A stretch of 64,000 bases of DNA from Knoellia locipacati (GTDB taxonomy: Bacteria > Actinomycetota > Actinomycetes > Actinomycetales > Dermatophilaceae). The translations under genes were made by a program, and so were the position numbers. The stretch lies in the NCBI RefSeq assembly GCF_007992835.1, contig NZ_BKBA01000008.1, positions 248,001-312,000 of the forward strand. The letters run 5' to 3'. This document shows, in pieces, positions 18,045-27,829 of this stretch; the first letter of the stretch is position 1, and every line of letters begins with the position of its first letter. Below the pieces are notes generated by a model. That model was not told the origin of the DNA. It ran no database searches and was given only the letters and a program-made list of their open reading frames with translations.

Positions 18045-18845
18045 ATGGGAACGGTTGCGATCTTCGGTGCGGGTGTCATGGGCGAGACGTTGCTCTCGGG
18101 GCTGTTGCGAGCGGGCCGACCGGCCGGTGAGCTCCTCATCACCGAGCGCCGGGCCGAGCGTGCCGCCGAGCTGACCGAGAAGTACGGCGTGCGCGCCGTG
18201 AGCAACGTCGAGGCGGCCACGGAGGCCGACACCCTCGTGCTCGTCGTCAAGCCCCAGGACATGGCCGCCCTGCTCGACGAGATCAGCCCGCACGTCGCCG
18301 ACGGCAACCTCGTCGTCAGCCTCGCGGCCGGCATCACGACCGAGTTCCTCGAGAGTCGCCTCGCGGAGGGCCGCTCCGTCGTCCGCGTCATGCCCAACAC
18401 CCCTGCCCTGGTCGACGAGGGCATGGCGGCCGTGAGCGCCGGCCGGCACTGCCTGCCCGAGCAGCTCCAGCACGCCATCGAGCTCCTCGCCGCGACCGGC
18501 AAGGTCACCGAGGTCCCCGAGAAGCAGCTCGACGCGGTCACCGCGATCTCCGGCAGCGGGCCGGCATACATCTTCTACGTCGTCGAGGCGATGATCGAGG
18601 CGGGCGTCGTCCTCGGCATGCCCCGAGCGACGGCGACCGAGCTCGTCACCCAGACCCTCTACGGCGCGGCCACCATGCTCCGCGACACCGGCCAGCACCC
18701 CACCGTCCTGCGCGAGCAGGTCACCTCGCCGGGCGGCACGACCGCCGCCGCCCTGCGTGAGCTCGACGACCACAAGGTCCGCGCCGCCTTCATCAGCGCG
18801 ATGGAGGCCGCGGCCGTGCGCTCCAAGGAGCTCTCGGGTGGCTGA
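18045..18845 (+). CDS. proC: pyrroline-5-carboxylate reductase
   Basis: Last step of proline synthesis, NAD(P)H-dependent, 266 residues. N-terminal Rossmann loop VAIFGAGVMGETLLSGLL, VRVMPNTPALVDEGMAAV, and the family signature region ISGSGPAYIFYVVEAM through LREQVTSPGGTTAAAL. ATG 18045 follows a -10 box by 6 nt. The gene overlaps the start of a GNAT gene by 8 nt. A large palindrome upstream hints at specific control. Confidence 0.95.
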   Translation: MGTVAIFGAGVMGETLLSGLLRAGRPAGELLITERRAERAAELTEKYGVRAVSNVEAATEADTLVLVVKPQDMAALLDEISPHVADGNLVVSLAAGITTEFLESRLAEGRSVVRVMPNTPALVDEGMAAVSAGRHCLPEQLQHAIELLAATGKVTEVPEKQLDAVTAISGSGPAYIFYVVEAMIEAGVVLGMPRATATELVTQTLYGAATMLRDTGQHPTVLREQVTSPGGTTAAALRELDDHKVRAAFISAMEAAAVRSKELSGG

Positions 18846-19380
18846 GGGCCCGGCGCCCAGGATCGTCCCGGTCACCTCCGACAACTGGCGCACCTACCGC
18901 GACGTCCGCCTTGCCGCCCTGCTCGACACCCCGCGTGCCTTTGCCAACACGTATGCCGTGAGCGCGGCCTACCCGGACGAGTCCTGGCTCGCGCGCCTCA
19001 CCACGATGCGCATCTGGCTCGCCGAGGTCGACGACCGTCCGGTCGGCACCGTCTCGCTCTGGCACTCGCAGGACCAGCCGGACGACGCGGTCTACCTCAT
19101 CGGCATGTGGGTCTCCGCCTCCGCACGCGGCACGGGAGCGAGCGACCTCCTCGTGAGGACCGCCGTGGACGCCGCCGCCGAGGCGGGATTCGCCCACGTC
19201 GACCTCGAGGTGGCGGAGGAGAACCTGCCCGCGCAGCGTCTCTACGAGCGGCACGGCTTCGTCCGCACGGGCACGACGTGGGACAACCCGCTCTACGGCG
19301 GGATCCGCGAGATCGGGTACTCGGTCAGGGTGGACCCGGGTTGCCGCCCTCGCGTGGCGTCGGGGACAGTGGACGCATGA
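18838..19380 (+). CDS. GNAT family N-acetyltransferase
   Basis: 180 residues. The acetyl-CoA motif A appears as GMWVSASARGTGASDLLVRT, followed by HVDLEVAEENLPAQRLYERHGF (motif B). GTG 18838 has AAGGAG (18825-18830) 7 nt upstream and overlaps proC. The next gene is a paralogue (shared N-terminal pattern W-x-x-YRD-x-RL-x-AL), so the pair arose by tandem duplication. The substrate is unknown. Confidence 0.88.
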   Translation: MAEGPAPRIVPVTSDNWRTYRDVRLAALLDTPRAFANTYAVSAAYPDESWLARLTTMRIWLAEVDDRPVGTVSLWHSQDQPDDAVYLIGMWVSASARGTGASDLLVRTAVDAAAEAGFAHVDLEVAEENLPAQRLYERHGFVRTGTTWDNPLYGGIREIGYSVRVDPGCRPRVASGTVDA

Positions 19381-19898
19381 GCGAGATCACCGTGCGCCCG
19401 CTGGGCGAAGAGGACTGGCAGCAGTACCGCGACACCCGGCTGACCGCGCTCCGCGAGTCACCCGAGGCCTTCGCGGCGACGGTGGACGAGGAACAGGCCT
19501 TCGACGAGGACTTCTGGCGGCTGCGGATGACCCGCTCGACCCGGCTCCTCGCCGAACGTGACGGCAGCCCGCTCGGCATCGTGAGCCTGGGTCGCTCCGA
19601 CGAGCGTCCGCAGACCTCGGAGCTCTTCGGGCTGTGGGTCTCGCCCGACGCCCGCGGCAGCGGGGTGGCCACCGAGCTCGTCCGCGCCGGCGCCAACCTG
19701 GCCCGGCAGCAGGGACAGACGCAGCTCGCCTACTGGGTCGGCAGCGACAACGGCCGCGCCGTCGCGTTCGCCAGCGGCTTCGGGTTCCGGCCCACCGCCG
19801 ACCGTCGCCCGATGCGCGTCCAGGGTGACGACGAGGACGAGGTGGCCATGGTCCTCGCCCTCGGCGGCGACCGCGGGTCGGCTCCCGTCGAGTTCTGA
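19377..19898 (+). CDS. GNAT family N-acetyltransferase (tandem paralogue)
   Basis: 173 residues. LFGLWVSPDARGSGVATELV is the acetyl-CoA binding segment, and LAYWVGSDNGRAVAFASGFG follows. ATG 19377 overlaps the previous stop (ATGA). It shares the opening pattern of the preceding GNAT (DWQQYRDTRLTALRESPEAF against NWRTYRDVRLAALLDTPRAF) but has diverged elsewhere. Acceptor substrate unknown. The next gene is convergent, with a 30-nt gap. Confidence 0.88.
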   Translation: MSEITVRPLGEEDWQQYRDTRLTALRESPEAFAATVDEEQAFDEDFWRLRMTRSTRLLAERDGSPLGIVSLGRSDERPQTSELFGLWVSPDARGSGVATELVRAGANLARQQGQTQLAYWVGSDNGRAVAFASGFGFRPTADRRPMRVQGDDEDEVAMVLALGGDRGSAPVEF

Positions 19899-19928
19899 GC
19901 CCGTCGCCTCCGAGAGCTCCCGCCCGGC

Positions 19929-20594
19929 CTACGGGCGGGAGCTGAGGCGTTCGAGGAGCTCGGTGGGGCCGCTGACGATGATCGTGTCGTGCGCGGAGAC
20001 CTTGGTGGAGGGGACGGCGTAGGTGAAGTCGGCGCCGGGCGACTTCACGCCGACGACGGTGACGCCGTACTTGCTGCGGATGGCGCTCTGCTCGAGCGTG
20101 AAGCCGATGGCCTCGGTCGGCGGACGCATCTTGACGATCGCGAAGCCGTCGTCGAACTCGATGTAGTCCTGGAGCTTGCCGCCGACGAGGTGCGCGACGC
20201 GGCGGCCCGTGTCGGCCTCGGGCCGGACGATGTGCTGGACGCCGATCCGGTCGAGGATGCGGGCGTGCTCGGGCGACATCGCCTTGGCCCAGATGTCGGG
20301 GATGCCCGCGTCGACGAGGTTGGCCGACGAGAGGACCGACGCCTCGATCGAGGAGCCGACCCCCACGACGGCGATCTGGTAGCGCGACGCCTTCGCGTCG
20401 CGGATGACCTCGGCGTCGCTGGCGTCGCCGTGGATCACCGAGCTGAGCCGTCCGAGGAACTTCTCCGCGAGGAAGCCGTCCTTCTCGATGGCGACGACGC
20501 GGTGGCCGAGGCGGCGCAGCTCCAAGGCGGCCGCCCCACCGAAGCGACCGAGCCCGACGACGAGGACGTCGAGATCGCTGTTCTTGCCTCCCAC
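19929..20594 (-). CDS. TrkA/KtrA-type potassium transport regulatory protein (RCK)
   Basis: 221 residues. The RCK-N Rossmann domain is VLVVGLGRFGGAAALEL with the acidic dinucleotide-binding end in VVAIEKD. IHGDASD and RYQIAVVGVGSSIEASVLSS are typical, and an RCK-C domain follows (KSPGADFTYAVPSTKVSAHD). Such proteins gate Trk/Ktr potassium channels on ATP, NAD or c-di-AMP binding. I chose minus-strand GTG 20594 because AGGAGG (20600-20605) sits 5 nt upstream; a longer reading from 20636 lacks a ribosome site. No TrkH/KtrB membrane partner lies in the window. Confidence 0.88.
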   Translation of the reverse strand: MGGKNSDLDVLVVGLGRFGGAAALELRRLGHRVVAIEKDGFLAEKFLGRLSSVIHGDASDAEVIRDAKASRYQIAVVGVGSSIEASVLSSANLVDAGIPDIWAKAMSPEHARILDRIGVQHIVRPEADTGRRVAHLVGGKLQDYIEFDDGFAIVKMRPPTEAIGFTLEQSAIRSKYGVTVVGVKSPGADFTYAVPSTKVSAHDTIIVSGPTELLERLSSRP

Positions 20595-20686
20595 GGCTTC
20601 CTCCTGGTGACGGGCCGGCCGTGACGGCAGGTCCACGATGACGGGCGCAACGGGACGAGGCTAACGCCAGCGGGCCCCCCTGCGGG

Positions 20687-20692
20687 TAGCGT
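20687..20692 (+). promoter_or_regulatory. -10 box of leaderless acuC
   Basis: TAGCGT ends 7 nt before ATG 20700, which favours this ATG over GTG 20691, itself overlapped by the box. Confidence 0.5.
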
Positions 20693-20699
20693 GCCCGAC

Positions 20700-21890
20700 A
20701 TGGCTCACCGCACGCGCCTGGTCTGGGACGACGGCTTCACGGCATACAACTTCGGTCCGAGCCACCCGATGGCTCCCGTGCGCCTCGACCTCACGACGCG
20801 TCTCGCGCGCTCGCTGGGAGTCCTCGACAAGGTCGAGGTCGTCTGTCCGGGCGTCGCGAGCGACGAGCTGCTGTCCTCGGTCCACGACCCCGGCTACGTC
20901 GCCGCCGTCCGGGCCGCGTCCGCCGACCCGGCCGCGGCCGAGCCCCGGCGCGGGCTCGGCACCGAGGACGACCCGGCGTTCCTCGGGATGCACGAGGCGA
21001 GCGCCCGCATCGTCCAGGGCACGGTCGACCTCTGCGACGCCGTGTGGCGCGGCGAGATCGACCACGGCGTCAACTACTGCGGCGGGATGCACCACGCCAT
21101 GGCCACCCACGCCGCCGGCTTCTGCATCTACAACGACGCCGCGGTCGGCATCCAGCACCTGCTCGACAGTGGCGCCGAGCGCGTCGCCTACGTCGACATC
21201 GACGTGCACCACGGTGATGGCGTCGAGCGCATCTTCTGGAACGACCCCCGCGTGCTCACCGTGTCGGTGCACGAGTCGGGTCGCGCGCTCTTCCCCGGCA
21301 CGGGCTACCCCGGCGACATCGGCGGACCGGACGCGCGGGGGAGCGCTGCCAACGTCGCCCTGCCGCCGGGCACGGGCGACTCCGAGTGGCTGCGCGCGAT
21401 CGAGTCGGTCGTGCCCCACCTCGTCGAGGCCTTCGACCCCGACGTCCTCGTGACCCAGCACGGCTGCGACACCCACAGCCAGGACCCCCTCGCGCACCTC
21501 ACCGTGTCGGTGGACGCGCAGCGCCGGGCCCACGAGTGCCTCCACCGGCTCGCCCACGACGTCGCGGACGGTCGGTGGGTGGCTCTCGGCGGCGGGGGCT
21601 ACGAGCTCGTCGACGTCGTGCCGCGCTCGTGGACCCACCTCGCCGCGATCGCCGCCCACGCACCCGTCCCCGCCGAGACCGAGGTCCCGCAGGACTGGCG
21701 CGACCACGTCCTCGAGATCAGCGGCCGCGAGGGCCCCGCGACCATGGGCGACCTCAGGCCCGAGGACCTGCCCATCTGGGTGCGGTCGTGGGGGATGGGG
21801 CACAACCCCGACCGCCCCGTCGACGCCGCGATCCTCGCCACGCGTCAAGCCGTGTTCCCGCTCCACGGGCTCGACCCGTGGTTTGACTAG
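20700..21890 (+). CDS. acuC: AcuC-like class I histone deacetylase family protein
   Basis: Zinc-dependent deacetylase of the arginase/deacetylase fold, 396 residues. YNFGPSHPMAP at the N-terminus, the catalytic pocket GMHHAMATHAAGFCIYNDAA, the zinc-binding DIDVHHGDGVERIFW and QHGCDTHSQDPLAHL. In other bacteria AcuC deacetylates acetyl-CoA synthetase; the substrate here is inferred. ATG 20700 fits a leaderless promoter. The following gap of 167 nt holds the bldC promoter region. Confidence 0.9.
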   Translation: MAHRTRLVWDDGFTAYNFGPSHPMAPVRLDLTTRLARSLGVLDKVEVVCPGVASDELLSSVHDPGYVAAVRAASADPAAAEPRRGLGTEDDPAFLGMHEASARIVQGTVDLCDAVWRGEIDHGVNYCGGMHHAMATHAAGFCIYNDAAVGIQHLLDSGAERVAYVDIDVHHGDGVERIFWNDPRVLTVSVHESGRALFPGTGYPGDIGGPDARGSAANVALPPGTGDSEWLRAIESVVPHLVEAFDPDVLVTQHGCDTHSQDPLAHLTVSVDAQRRAHECLHRLAHDVADGRWVALGGGGYELVDVVPRSWTHLAAIAAHAPVPAETEVPQDWRDHVLEISGREGPATMGDLRPEDLPIWVRSWGMGHNPDRPVDAAILATRQAVFPLHGLDPWFD

Positions 21891-22057
21891 TGGAGGAAAT
21901 CTCCCCACTGCGCCGCGTGTCGGCTGGACTTGTCAAAGATTCCGCTCCAACCGCTTCCCCAATGGTCACATCAGCCCCTATGGTTGCTTCTTGCACGCCC
22001 GTAGATGACCGCCGGTGGGGAAGCCGGCGATGCGGGTGTGCAGAAGTTGAGGTGGCC

Positions 22058-22255
22058 ATGTCCCAGGAACGTCTTGCCGAGGTGCGGTTTCTCACCGTCG
22101 CCGAGGTCGCCTCGATCATGCGCGTGTCGAAGATGACCGTCTACCGCATGGTCCACGGAGGTGAGCTCCCCGCCGTTCGTGTCGGTCGGTCCTTCCGGGT
22201 TCCCGAGGACGAGGTGCAGAAGTACCTCCGGGAGTCCTACATGGGCACCGCCTGA
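22058..22255 (+). CDS. bldC: BldC-type MerR-like DNA-binding protein
   Basis: 65 residues, a single winged helix domain of the BldC/excisionase kind: RFLTVAEVASIMRVSKMTVY then HGGELPAVRVGRSFRVPEDE. BldC of Streptomyces binds head-to-tail on AT-rich direct repeats and controls development. The length and the position just upstream of bS22 match actinobacterial BldC orthologues. ATG 22058 has GAGGTGG upstream. A strong hairpin terminator follows. The 167-nt upstream gap contains TATGGT (21979-21984) as a possible -10. Confidence 0.88.
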   Translation: MSQERLAEVRFLTVAEVASIMRVSKMTVYRMVHGGELPAVRVGRSFRVPEDEVQKYLRESYMGTA

Positions 22256-22271
22256 GCGCGTCGAGCTCCAT

Positions 22272-22306
22272 GCCGAAGGCCGGACCGACATGGTCCGGCC
22301 TTCGGC
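22272..22306. terminator. intrinsic terminator after bldC
   Basis: 15-bp perfect arms (22272-22286 and 22292-22306) with a 5-nt loop, starting 17 nt after the bldC stop. A short T-containing tail (TTCCC) follows. Confidence 0.8.
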
Positions 22307-22343
22307 GTTCCCGCCCCCGTTTGGGCGCGCGGCCACGCGCCGG

Positions 22344-22392
22344 TAGGGTTGCCCCCTGACACACGCGCGCCGGTCGGCCGCGCAGGCCGACC
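22344..22392 (+). promoter_or_regulatory. promoter and leader hairpin of the bS22 gene
   Basis: TAGGGT (22344-22349) is a -10 box giving a leader of about 85 nt. The leader folds GGTCGGCC/GGCCGACC (22372-22379 and 22385-22392), and CCAGCAGCTGCTGG follows. A structured leader before a ribosomal protein gene could serve feedback control, but I see no specific known motif. Confidence 0.4.
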
Positions 22393-22443
22393 AGCAGCTG
22401 CTGGTCCACCGTCGTTCGAATTCCTCAAAAGCAAGGACTGCTC

Positions 22444-22542
22444 ATGGGTTCAGTGATCAAGAAGCGTCGCAAGCGCATGGCGAAGAAGAAGCACCGCAAG
22501 CTGCTTCGCAAGACTCGCCACCAGCGTCGCAACAAGAAGTGA
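22444..22542 (+). CDS. small ribosomal subunit protein bS22 (AURKAIP1/COX24 domain)
   Basis: A 32-residue, extremely basic protein: MGSVIKKRRKRMAKKKHRKL then LRKTRHQRRNKK. This matches the actinobacterial 30S protein bS22 seen in mycobacterial ribosome structures, which shares the COX24/AURKAIP1 motif of mitochondrial ribosomes. It is too short for many gene finders. AAGGA lies about 9 nt before the ATG. It sits between bldC and an NAD-dependent epimerase, the order I recall at M. tuberculosis Rv0500A-Rv0501. Confidence 0.92.
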   Translation: MGSVIKKRRKRMAKKKHRKLLRKTRHQRRNKK

Positions 22543-22560
22543 CGCGTCCCTGACGCGACC

Positions 22561-22593
22561 GGACGACCCCCGCCCCTTCGGCGGGGGTCGTCC
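22561..22593. terminator. intrinsic terminator after bS22
   Basis: 14-bp perfect arms (22561-22574 and 22580-22593) around a CCTTC loop, 18 nt after the bS22 stop. Very stable GC stem; no T-run. Confidence 0.8.
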
Positions 22594-22755
22594 TGCGTTC
22601 GGACCCGGTATGCCGTCCGCCCGCCGACCGCCGTCGGCGCGCCTTCGCCGCCGGTGGCCACGGTGACCGGACTCTCGCGAACAACAGTGCCGTCGTGCGG
22701 TGACGACGAAGTAGGGTCGGGACCGACGGTGTCGACACGAGGAGAGGCGGGACCC

Positions 22756-23799
22756 GTGGGCCAGGTTGTACTCGTGACGGGGGTGTCCCGCTACATCGGC
22801 GGCGTCCTCGCCCGGCGGCTGGCAGCGGACCCGTCCGTCGACAAGGTCATCGGCGTCGACGTCATCCCGCCGCCGCGTGACCTCGGTGCCGCGGAGTTCG
22901 TCCGCGCCGACATCCGCAACCCGATGATCGGCAAGGTCATCGCGCAGGGCGACGTCGACACGGTCGTCCACGCCAACGTCATCGCGACACCCACCTTCGC
23001 CGGGGGACGGACCCCGCAGAAGGAGATCAACGTCATCGGCACCATGCAGCTGCTCGCTGCGTGCCAGAAGGCGTCCACCGTCAAGCGGCTCGTCGTGAAG
23101 TCCACCGCTGCGGTCTACGGCTCGACGCCGCGCGACCCGGCGATGTTCACCGAGGAGATGACGGCCAAGCGGCTGCCGTCCTCGGGCTTCGGCAAGGACT
23201 CGATCGAGGTCGAGGGCTACGTGCGCGGCTTCGCCCGCCGCCGCCCCGACGCCGAGATCCTCACACTGCGCTTCGCCAACATCATCGGCCCGCGCATCCG
23301 CACCTCGATCACCGACTACTTCAACCTGCCGGTCATCCCGATCCCCTTCGGCTACGACGCCCGCCTGCAGTTCTTCCACGAGGACGACGCCATCGCGGCC
23401 CTCGCCCGTGGCGTCACCGGCACGAGCACCGGCGTGGTCAACCTCGCCGGTGACGGCGTGCTCACCGTCATGCAGGCCGCGGCGATCGCCCGCCGGCCGT
23501 TCGTCGTCGTCCCGATGGCTGCCGCCGGCCCGCTCGGCAGCCTCGGCAAGCGGTTCGGCCTCGTCGACTTCAGCCCCGACCAGATGTCGTTCCTCGCCTA
23601 CGGCCGGGGGATGGACACGACGGTGATGCGCGAGCGCTTCGGCTTCAACCCGTCGTTCTCGACCCGGGCGGCGTTCGAGGACTTCGCCCGCACGCTCTCC
23701 CCGATCGTCCCGTCGTTCGACGCGATGAGCGGCGCCGTCGGCGGCGTGGCCGGCGTCGCCCAGCAGGTACTCGGACGCGCGACCGGAGGACGGCTCTGA
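22756..23799 (+). CDS. NAD-dependent epimerase/dehydratase (extended SDR)
   Basis: 347 residues. A Rossmann SDR start (QVVLVTGVSRYIGGVLARRL; atypical, with S-R-Y-I-G in place of G-x-x-G) is followed by VIGVDVIPPP. The usual YxxxK is not obvious; SGFGKDSIEVEGYVRGFARR stands where the catalytic Tyr-Lys would be expected. RFANIIGPRI and FFHEDDAIAAL fit the nucleotide-sugar epimerase group. I chose GTG 22756 (GGAGAGG 8 nt upstream, -10 TAGGGT at 22712-22717); an in-frame GTG at 22729 is the alternative. Orthologous in position to Rv0501 (galE2). The stop overlaps the acyltransferase start by one base. Confidence 0.85.
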   Translation: MGQVVLVTGVSRYIGGVLARRLAADPSVDKVIGVDVIPPPRDLGAAEFVRADIRNPMIGKVIAQGDVDTVVHANVIATPTFAGGRTPQKEINVIGTMQLLAACQKASTVKRLVVKSTAAVYGSTPRDPAMFTEEMTAKRLPSSGFGKDSIEVEGYVRGFARRRPDAEILTLRFANIIGPRIRTSITDYFNLPVIPIPFGYDARLQFFHEDDAIAALARGVTGTSTGVVNLAGDGVLTVMQAAAIARRPFVVVPMAAAGPLGSLGKRFGLVDFSPDQMSFLAYGRGMDTTVMRERFGFNPSFSTRAAFEDFARTLSPIVPSFDAMSGAVGGVAGVAQQVLGRATGGRL

Positions 23800-25337
23800 T
23801 GGCGACCACGAAGAAGGCCGCGACCCCGAAGAAGGCTGCGGCGACGAAGACTGCGGTGACCAAGGCTGCCGCCCCGAAGAAGGCCGTCGCGAAGAAGGCG
23901 ATCACGAAGAAGGCGGTCGCCACGAAGGCTGCCACGAAGACCACGACGCCCATGTCGTCGGCTCCGGGGAGAGCCGCCCGCCGCTCACCCTCGGTCGCCG
24001 CTGGTGCCGCTCGCGCCTCCGGCGAGCGCGCCCGCCGACGCTCCACGCCCCTGCTGTCGGCCTCCGCCAGCGAGGGCGTCGCCGAGCAGGCGCCGGCCCC
24101 GAAGGCCGTGTCGCAGCCGACGCCGGAACCCCAGCCCACGCCTGCTCCCGCGCCGGCAGCCTCGACTCCCGCCACCCGGCGTGCGGCTCACCGTCCCCAG
24201 CCCACGGTCCGCGCGAAGGCGTCGCCCAAGGCGACCCGGCAGGCCGGCATACGCCCGCAGAGTCCTCGTGCCAAGCGCGCGGCGGACGAGGCGGCGCGAC
24301 GGCACCTGCGCGTGGCCACGGTCGCGGAGCCGCCGCCCAGGCCCACGTCGTCCAGGCCCTCGTCGGCACGTCCCGCGTCCCCGGACCCCACGGCGACCCA
24401 GACCGACATGTCGCTGCCCGTGCCCGGGATCGAGGAGCTGCTCAGCGCGTCGATCGCCGCGATGCGGATGGCGGCACAGGGTGCCGGGATCTCGCCCGAG
24501 GAGATCGAGCGCCGGATCGCCGCGACCCTGGCGTTCCTGCGCCGCCGCCTCGAGGGCGACTACTCGGTCGACGAGTTCGGCTACGACGAGCACTTCGCCG
24601 AGCACGTGATCTTCCCGATGCTCCGCCCGATCTACCGCAACTGGTTCCGGGTCGAGGTGCGTGGGCTCGAGAACATCCCCGACGAGGGTGGCGCGCTCAT
24701 CGTGAGCAACCACTCGGGGACCATCGCCATCGACTCGCTCATGGTCGCCCAGGCCATCCACGACGAGCACCCGAAGCACCGCGTCATGCGCGCCCTCGGC
24801 GCCGACCTCGTCTTCCAGACCCCCGTGCTCGGGTCGTTCGCCCGTCGCGGCGGCTCGACCCTCGCGACCGGTGACGACGTCGACCGCCTCTTCGCCAAGG
24901 GCGAGCTCGTCGGTGTCTTCCCCGAGGGCTTCAAGGGTGTCGGCAAGCCGTTCAAGGAGCGCTACAAGCTCCAGCGCTTCGGCCGCGGCGGGTTCGTGTC
25001 CGCGGCGCTCAAGGCCGGCGCGCCGATCATCCCGACGTCGGTCGTCGGCGCCGAGGAGATCGCGCCGATCCTCGGCAACATGAAGACCGTCGCCCGGCTC
25101 CTCGGTCTGCCCTACGCCCCGGTGACGCCGACGTTCCCGCTGCTCGGACCGCTCGGGCTCATCCCGCTGCCGAGCAAGTGGATCATCGAGTTCGGTGCGC
25201 CGATCGAGACCGCGCCCCACGGCGCCGCGGCCGCCGACGACCCGATGCTCGTCTTCGACCTCACCGACCAGGTGCGCGAGACGATCCAGCAGACCCTCTA
25301 CTCGCTGCTCATGCAGCGTCGCTCCGTCTTCTTCTGA
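23799..25337 (+). CDS. lysophospholipid acyltransferase-like protein with Lys/Ala-rich N-terminal tail
   Basis: 512 residues. Residues 1-50 are Lys/Ala/Thr repeats (KKAATPKKAAATK, KKAVAKKAITKKAVATK) like histone-H1-type tails. Residues 51-200 are Pro/Ala/Arg-rich and disordered-looking. The catalytic domain from about 255 carries VSNHSGTIAIDSLM (His305, Asp312; an HX6D spacing instead of the PlsC HX4D) and VGVFPEGFKGVGKPF. The position matches Rv0502. It probably acylates glycerolipids at the membrane; the role of the basic tail is unknown. ATG 23799 forms TGATG with the epimerase stop, so the two genes are coupled. Confidence 0.85.
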   Translation: MATTKKAATPKKAAATKTAVTKAAAPKKAVAKKAITKKAVATKAATKTTTPMSSAPGRAARRSPSVAAGAARASGERARRRSTPLLSASASEGVAEQAPAPKAVSQPTPEPQPTPAPAPAASTPATRRAAHRPQPTVRAKASPKATRQAGIRPQSPRAKRAADEAARRHLRVATVAEPPPRPTSSRPSSARPASPDPTATQTDMSLPVPGIEELLSASIAAMRMAAQGAGISPEEIERRIAATLAFLRRRLEGDYSVDEFGYDEHFAEHVIFPMLRPIYRNWFRVEVRGLENIPDEGGALIVSNHSGTIAIDSLMVAQAIHDEHPKHRVMRALGADLVFQTPVLGSFARRGGSTLATGDDVDRLFAKGELVGVFPEGFKGVGKPFKERYKLQRFGRGGFVSAALKAGAPIIPTSVVGAEEIAPILGNMKTVARLLGLPYAPVTPTFPLLGPLGLIPLPSKWIIEFGAPIETAPHGAAAADDPMLVFDLTDQVRETIQQTLYSLLMQRRSVFF

Positions 25338-25351
25338 GCAAGGACCCTCGT

Positions 25352-25630
25352 ATGCCGTCCGCCCCCGACCCGGACCGCGCGCCGGACCCGCGCGTCACCC
25401 TCATCGGCAAGCCGGGCTGCCACCTGTGCGACGACGCGCGTGCGGTCATCACGGCGGTGACGGCCGAGCTGGGGGAGACGTTCGTCGAGCGGTCGGTGCT
25501 CGACGAGCCCGACCTCATGGCGCGCTACGCCGAGGAGATCCCGGTGACGCTCGTCGACGGCCGGCAGCACGACTTCTGGCGGGTCGACGCCGACCGTCTG
25601 CGCGCCGCCCTCGGCCGCCCCCGCGCCTGA
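25352..25630 (+). CDS. glutaredoxin-like (DUF836) thiol protein
   Basis: 92 residues. A thioredoxin-fold core VTLIGKPGCHLCDDARAVI with a CHLC dithiol, cis-Pro in EEIPVTLVDG, and HDFWRVDADRL at the end. The family is small and common next to hem genes in actinobacteria. The ATG lies inside a GTATGCCG octamer (25350-25357), and AAGGA about 8 nt upstream supports it. The reductant is probably a thioredoxin- or mycoredoxin-type partner (inference). Confidence 0.85.
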   Translation: MPSAPDPDRAPDPRVTLIGKPGCHLCDDARAVITAVTAELGETFVERSVLDEPDLMARYAEEIPVTLVDGRQHDFWRVDADRLRAALGRPRA

Positions 25631-25733
25631 GCCGGGAGCCCGGTCGGGTGGGCCGGGAGGACGTGCAAGCGGTTACGCAGCCCGCTTGTACCAGAGGGTC
25701 ACGAGCACTCTGTCTCGGGGTCCGCTCGTGACT

Positions 25734-25762
25734 TTGTGCATCCCTTCACAAATGCGTACGCT
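25734..25762 (+). promoter_or_regulatory. Rex operator and promoter of rex-hem operon
   Basis: TTGTGCATCCCTTCACAA (25734-25751) matches the Rex operator pattern TTGTGAA-N4-TTCACAA with two mismatches in the left half-site. Its first six bases are also the -35 (TTGTGC), 17 nt before the -10 TACGCT (25757-25762). Rex bound here would occlude the -35, which implies NADH-responsive autoregulation of rex and the heme genes, as known in Streptomyces. Confidence 0.8.
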
Positions 25763-25805
25763 GACAGGGCACCACCATCCGTGAAGAACAGGAGTCGAAG
25801 GCCTC

Positions 25806-26503
25806 GTGTCCGCCGACGTCGCAGCCCGCCGGGGTATCCCCGATGCATCCGTGGCGCGACTCCCGGGATACCTCCAGGCCCTCACCAACCTCGCCGAGCG
25901 GGGCATCAGCTCGGTGAGCTCCGAGGAGCTGGCGGCAGCGGCAGGGGTGAGCTCGGCCAAGCTCCGCAAGGACCTCTCCCACCTCGGCTCCTACGGCGTG
26001 CGTGGCGTCGGCTACGAGGTCGACCGCCTCGCCTACGAGATCTCCACGGCGCTGGGCCTCACCCAGGACTGGCCCGTCGCGATCGTCGGCATGGGCAACC
26101 TCGGCCGCGCGCTCGCGGCATACAGCGGGTTCTCCACGCGCGGCTTCAACGTCATCGCGCTGCTCGACCGCGACGACAGCATCGTCGGGACCGCGGTGGG
26201 CGAGCGGCGGATCCGCCCGATGGGTGACCTCGGCGCGCTCGTGCGCGACGACCGGCTCGCCATCGGTGTCATCGCGACCCCCGCCGAGTCCGCGCAGGAC
26301 GTCGCCGACCGCCTCGTCGAGGCCGGCGTCCGCTCGATCCTCAACTTCGCTCCCTGCGTCCTCGACGTGCCGTCGGACGTCATGGTCCGCAAGGTCGACA
26401 TGTCGACCGAGCTGCAGATCCTCGCCTTCCACGAGCAGCGCCGCACCGGCGAGCTCGACCTCACCCGGTCCGCCGCCGACGCCGACGTCGAGGAGCTGGC
26501 CCT

Positions 26504-26507
<4 letters not shown>
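25806..26507 (+). CDS. rex: redox-sensing transcriptional repressor Rex
   Basis: Senses the NADH/NAD+ ratio and represses respiratory and heme genes when NAD+ is high. 233 residues: winged helix 1 to about 80 (VSSEELAAAAGVSSAKLRKD then LSHLGSYGVRGVGYEV), a Rossmann domain with VAIVGMGNLGRALA (Gly motif 95-100) and ILNFAPCVLDVPSDVMVRKV. The GTG start has an AGGAG-containing leader. The Rex operator upstream supports autoregulation. The stop overlaps hemA, so heme synthesis is tied to redox state. Confidence 0.96.

Positions 26508-27825
<1,318 letters not shown>

Positions 27826-27829
<4 letters not shown>

Noticed and set aside
19107-19376. Longer N-terminus for the second GNAT gene
   Set aside because: The upstream in-frame part is a shadow of the first GNAT gene; ATG 19377 overlaps its stop and begins the domain.
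21891-22057. N-terminal extension of BldC from 21890
   Set aside because: The extension is low in conserved features and lies in promoter-like AT-richer DNA; ATG 22058 has a good ribosome site and gives the usual BldC length.
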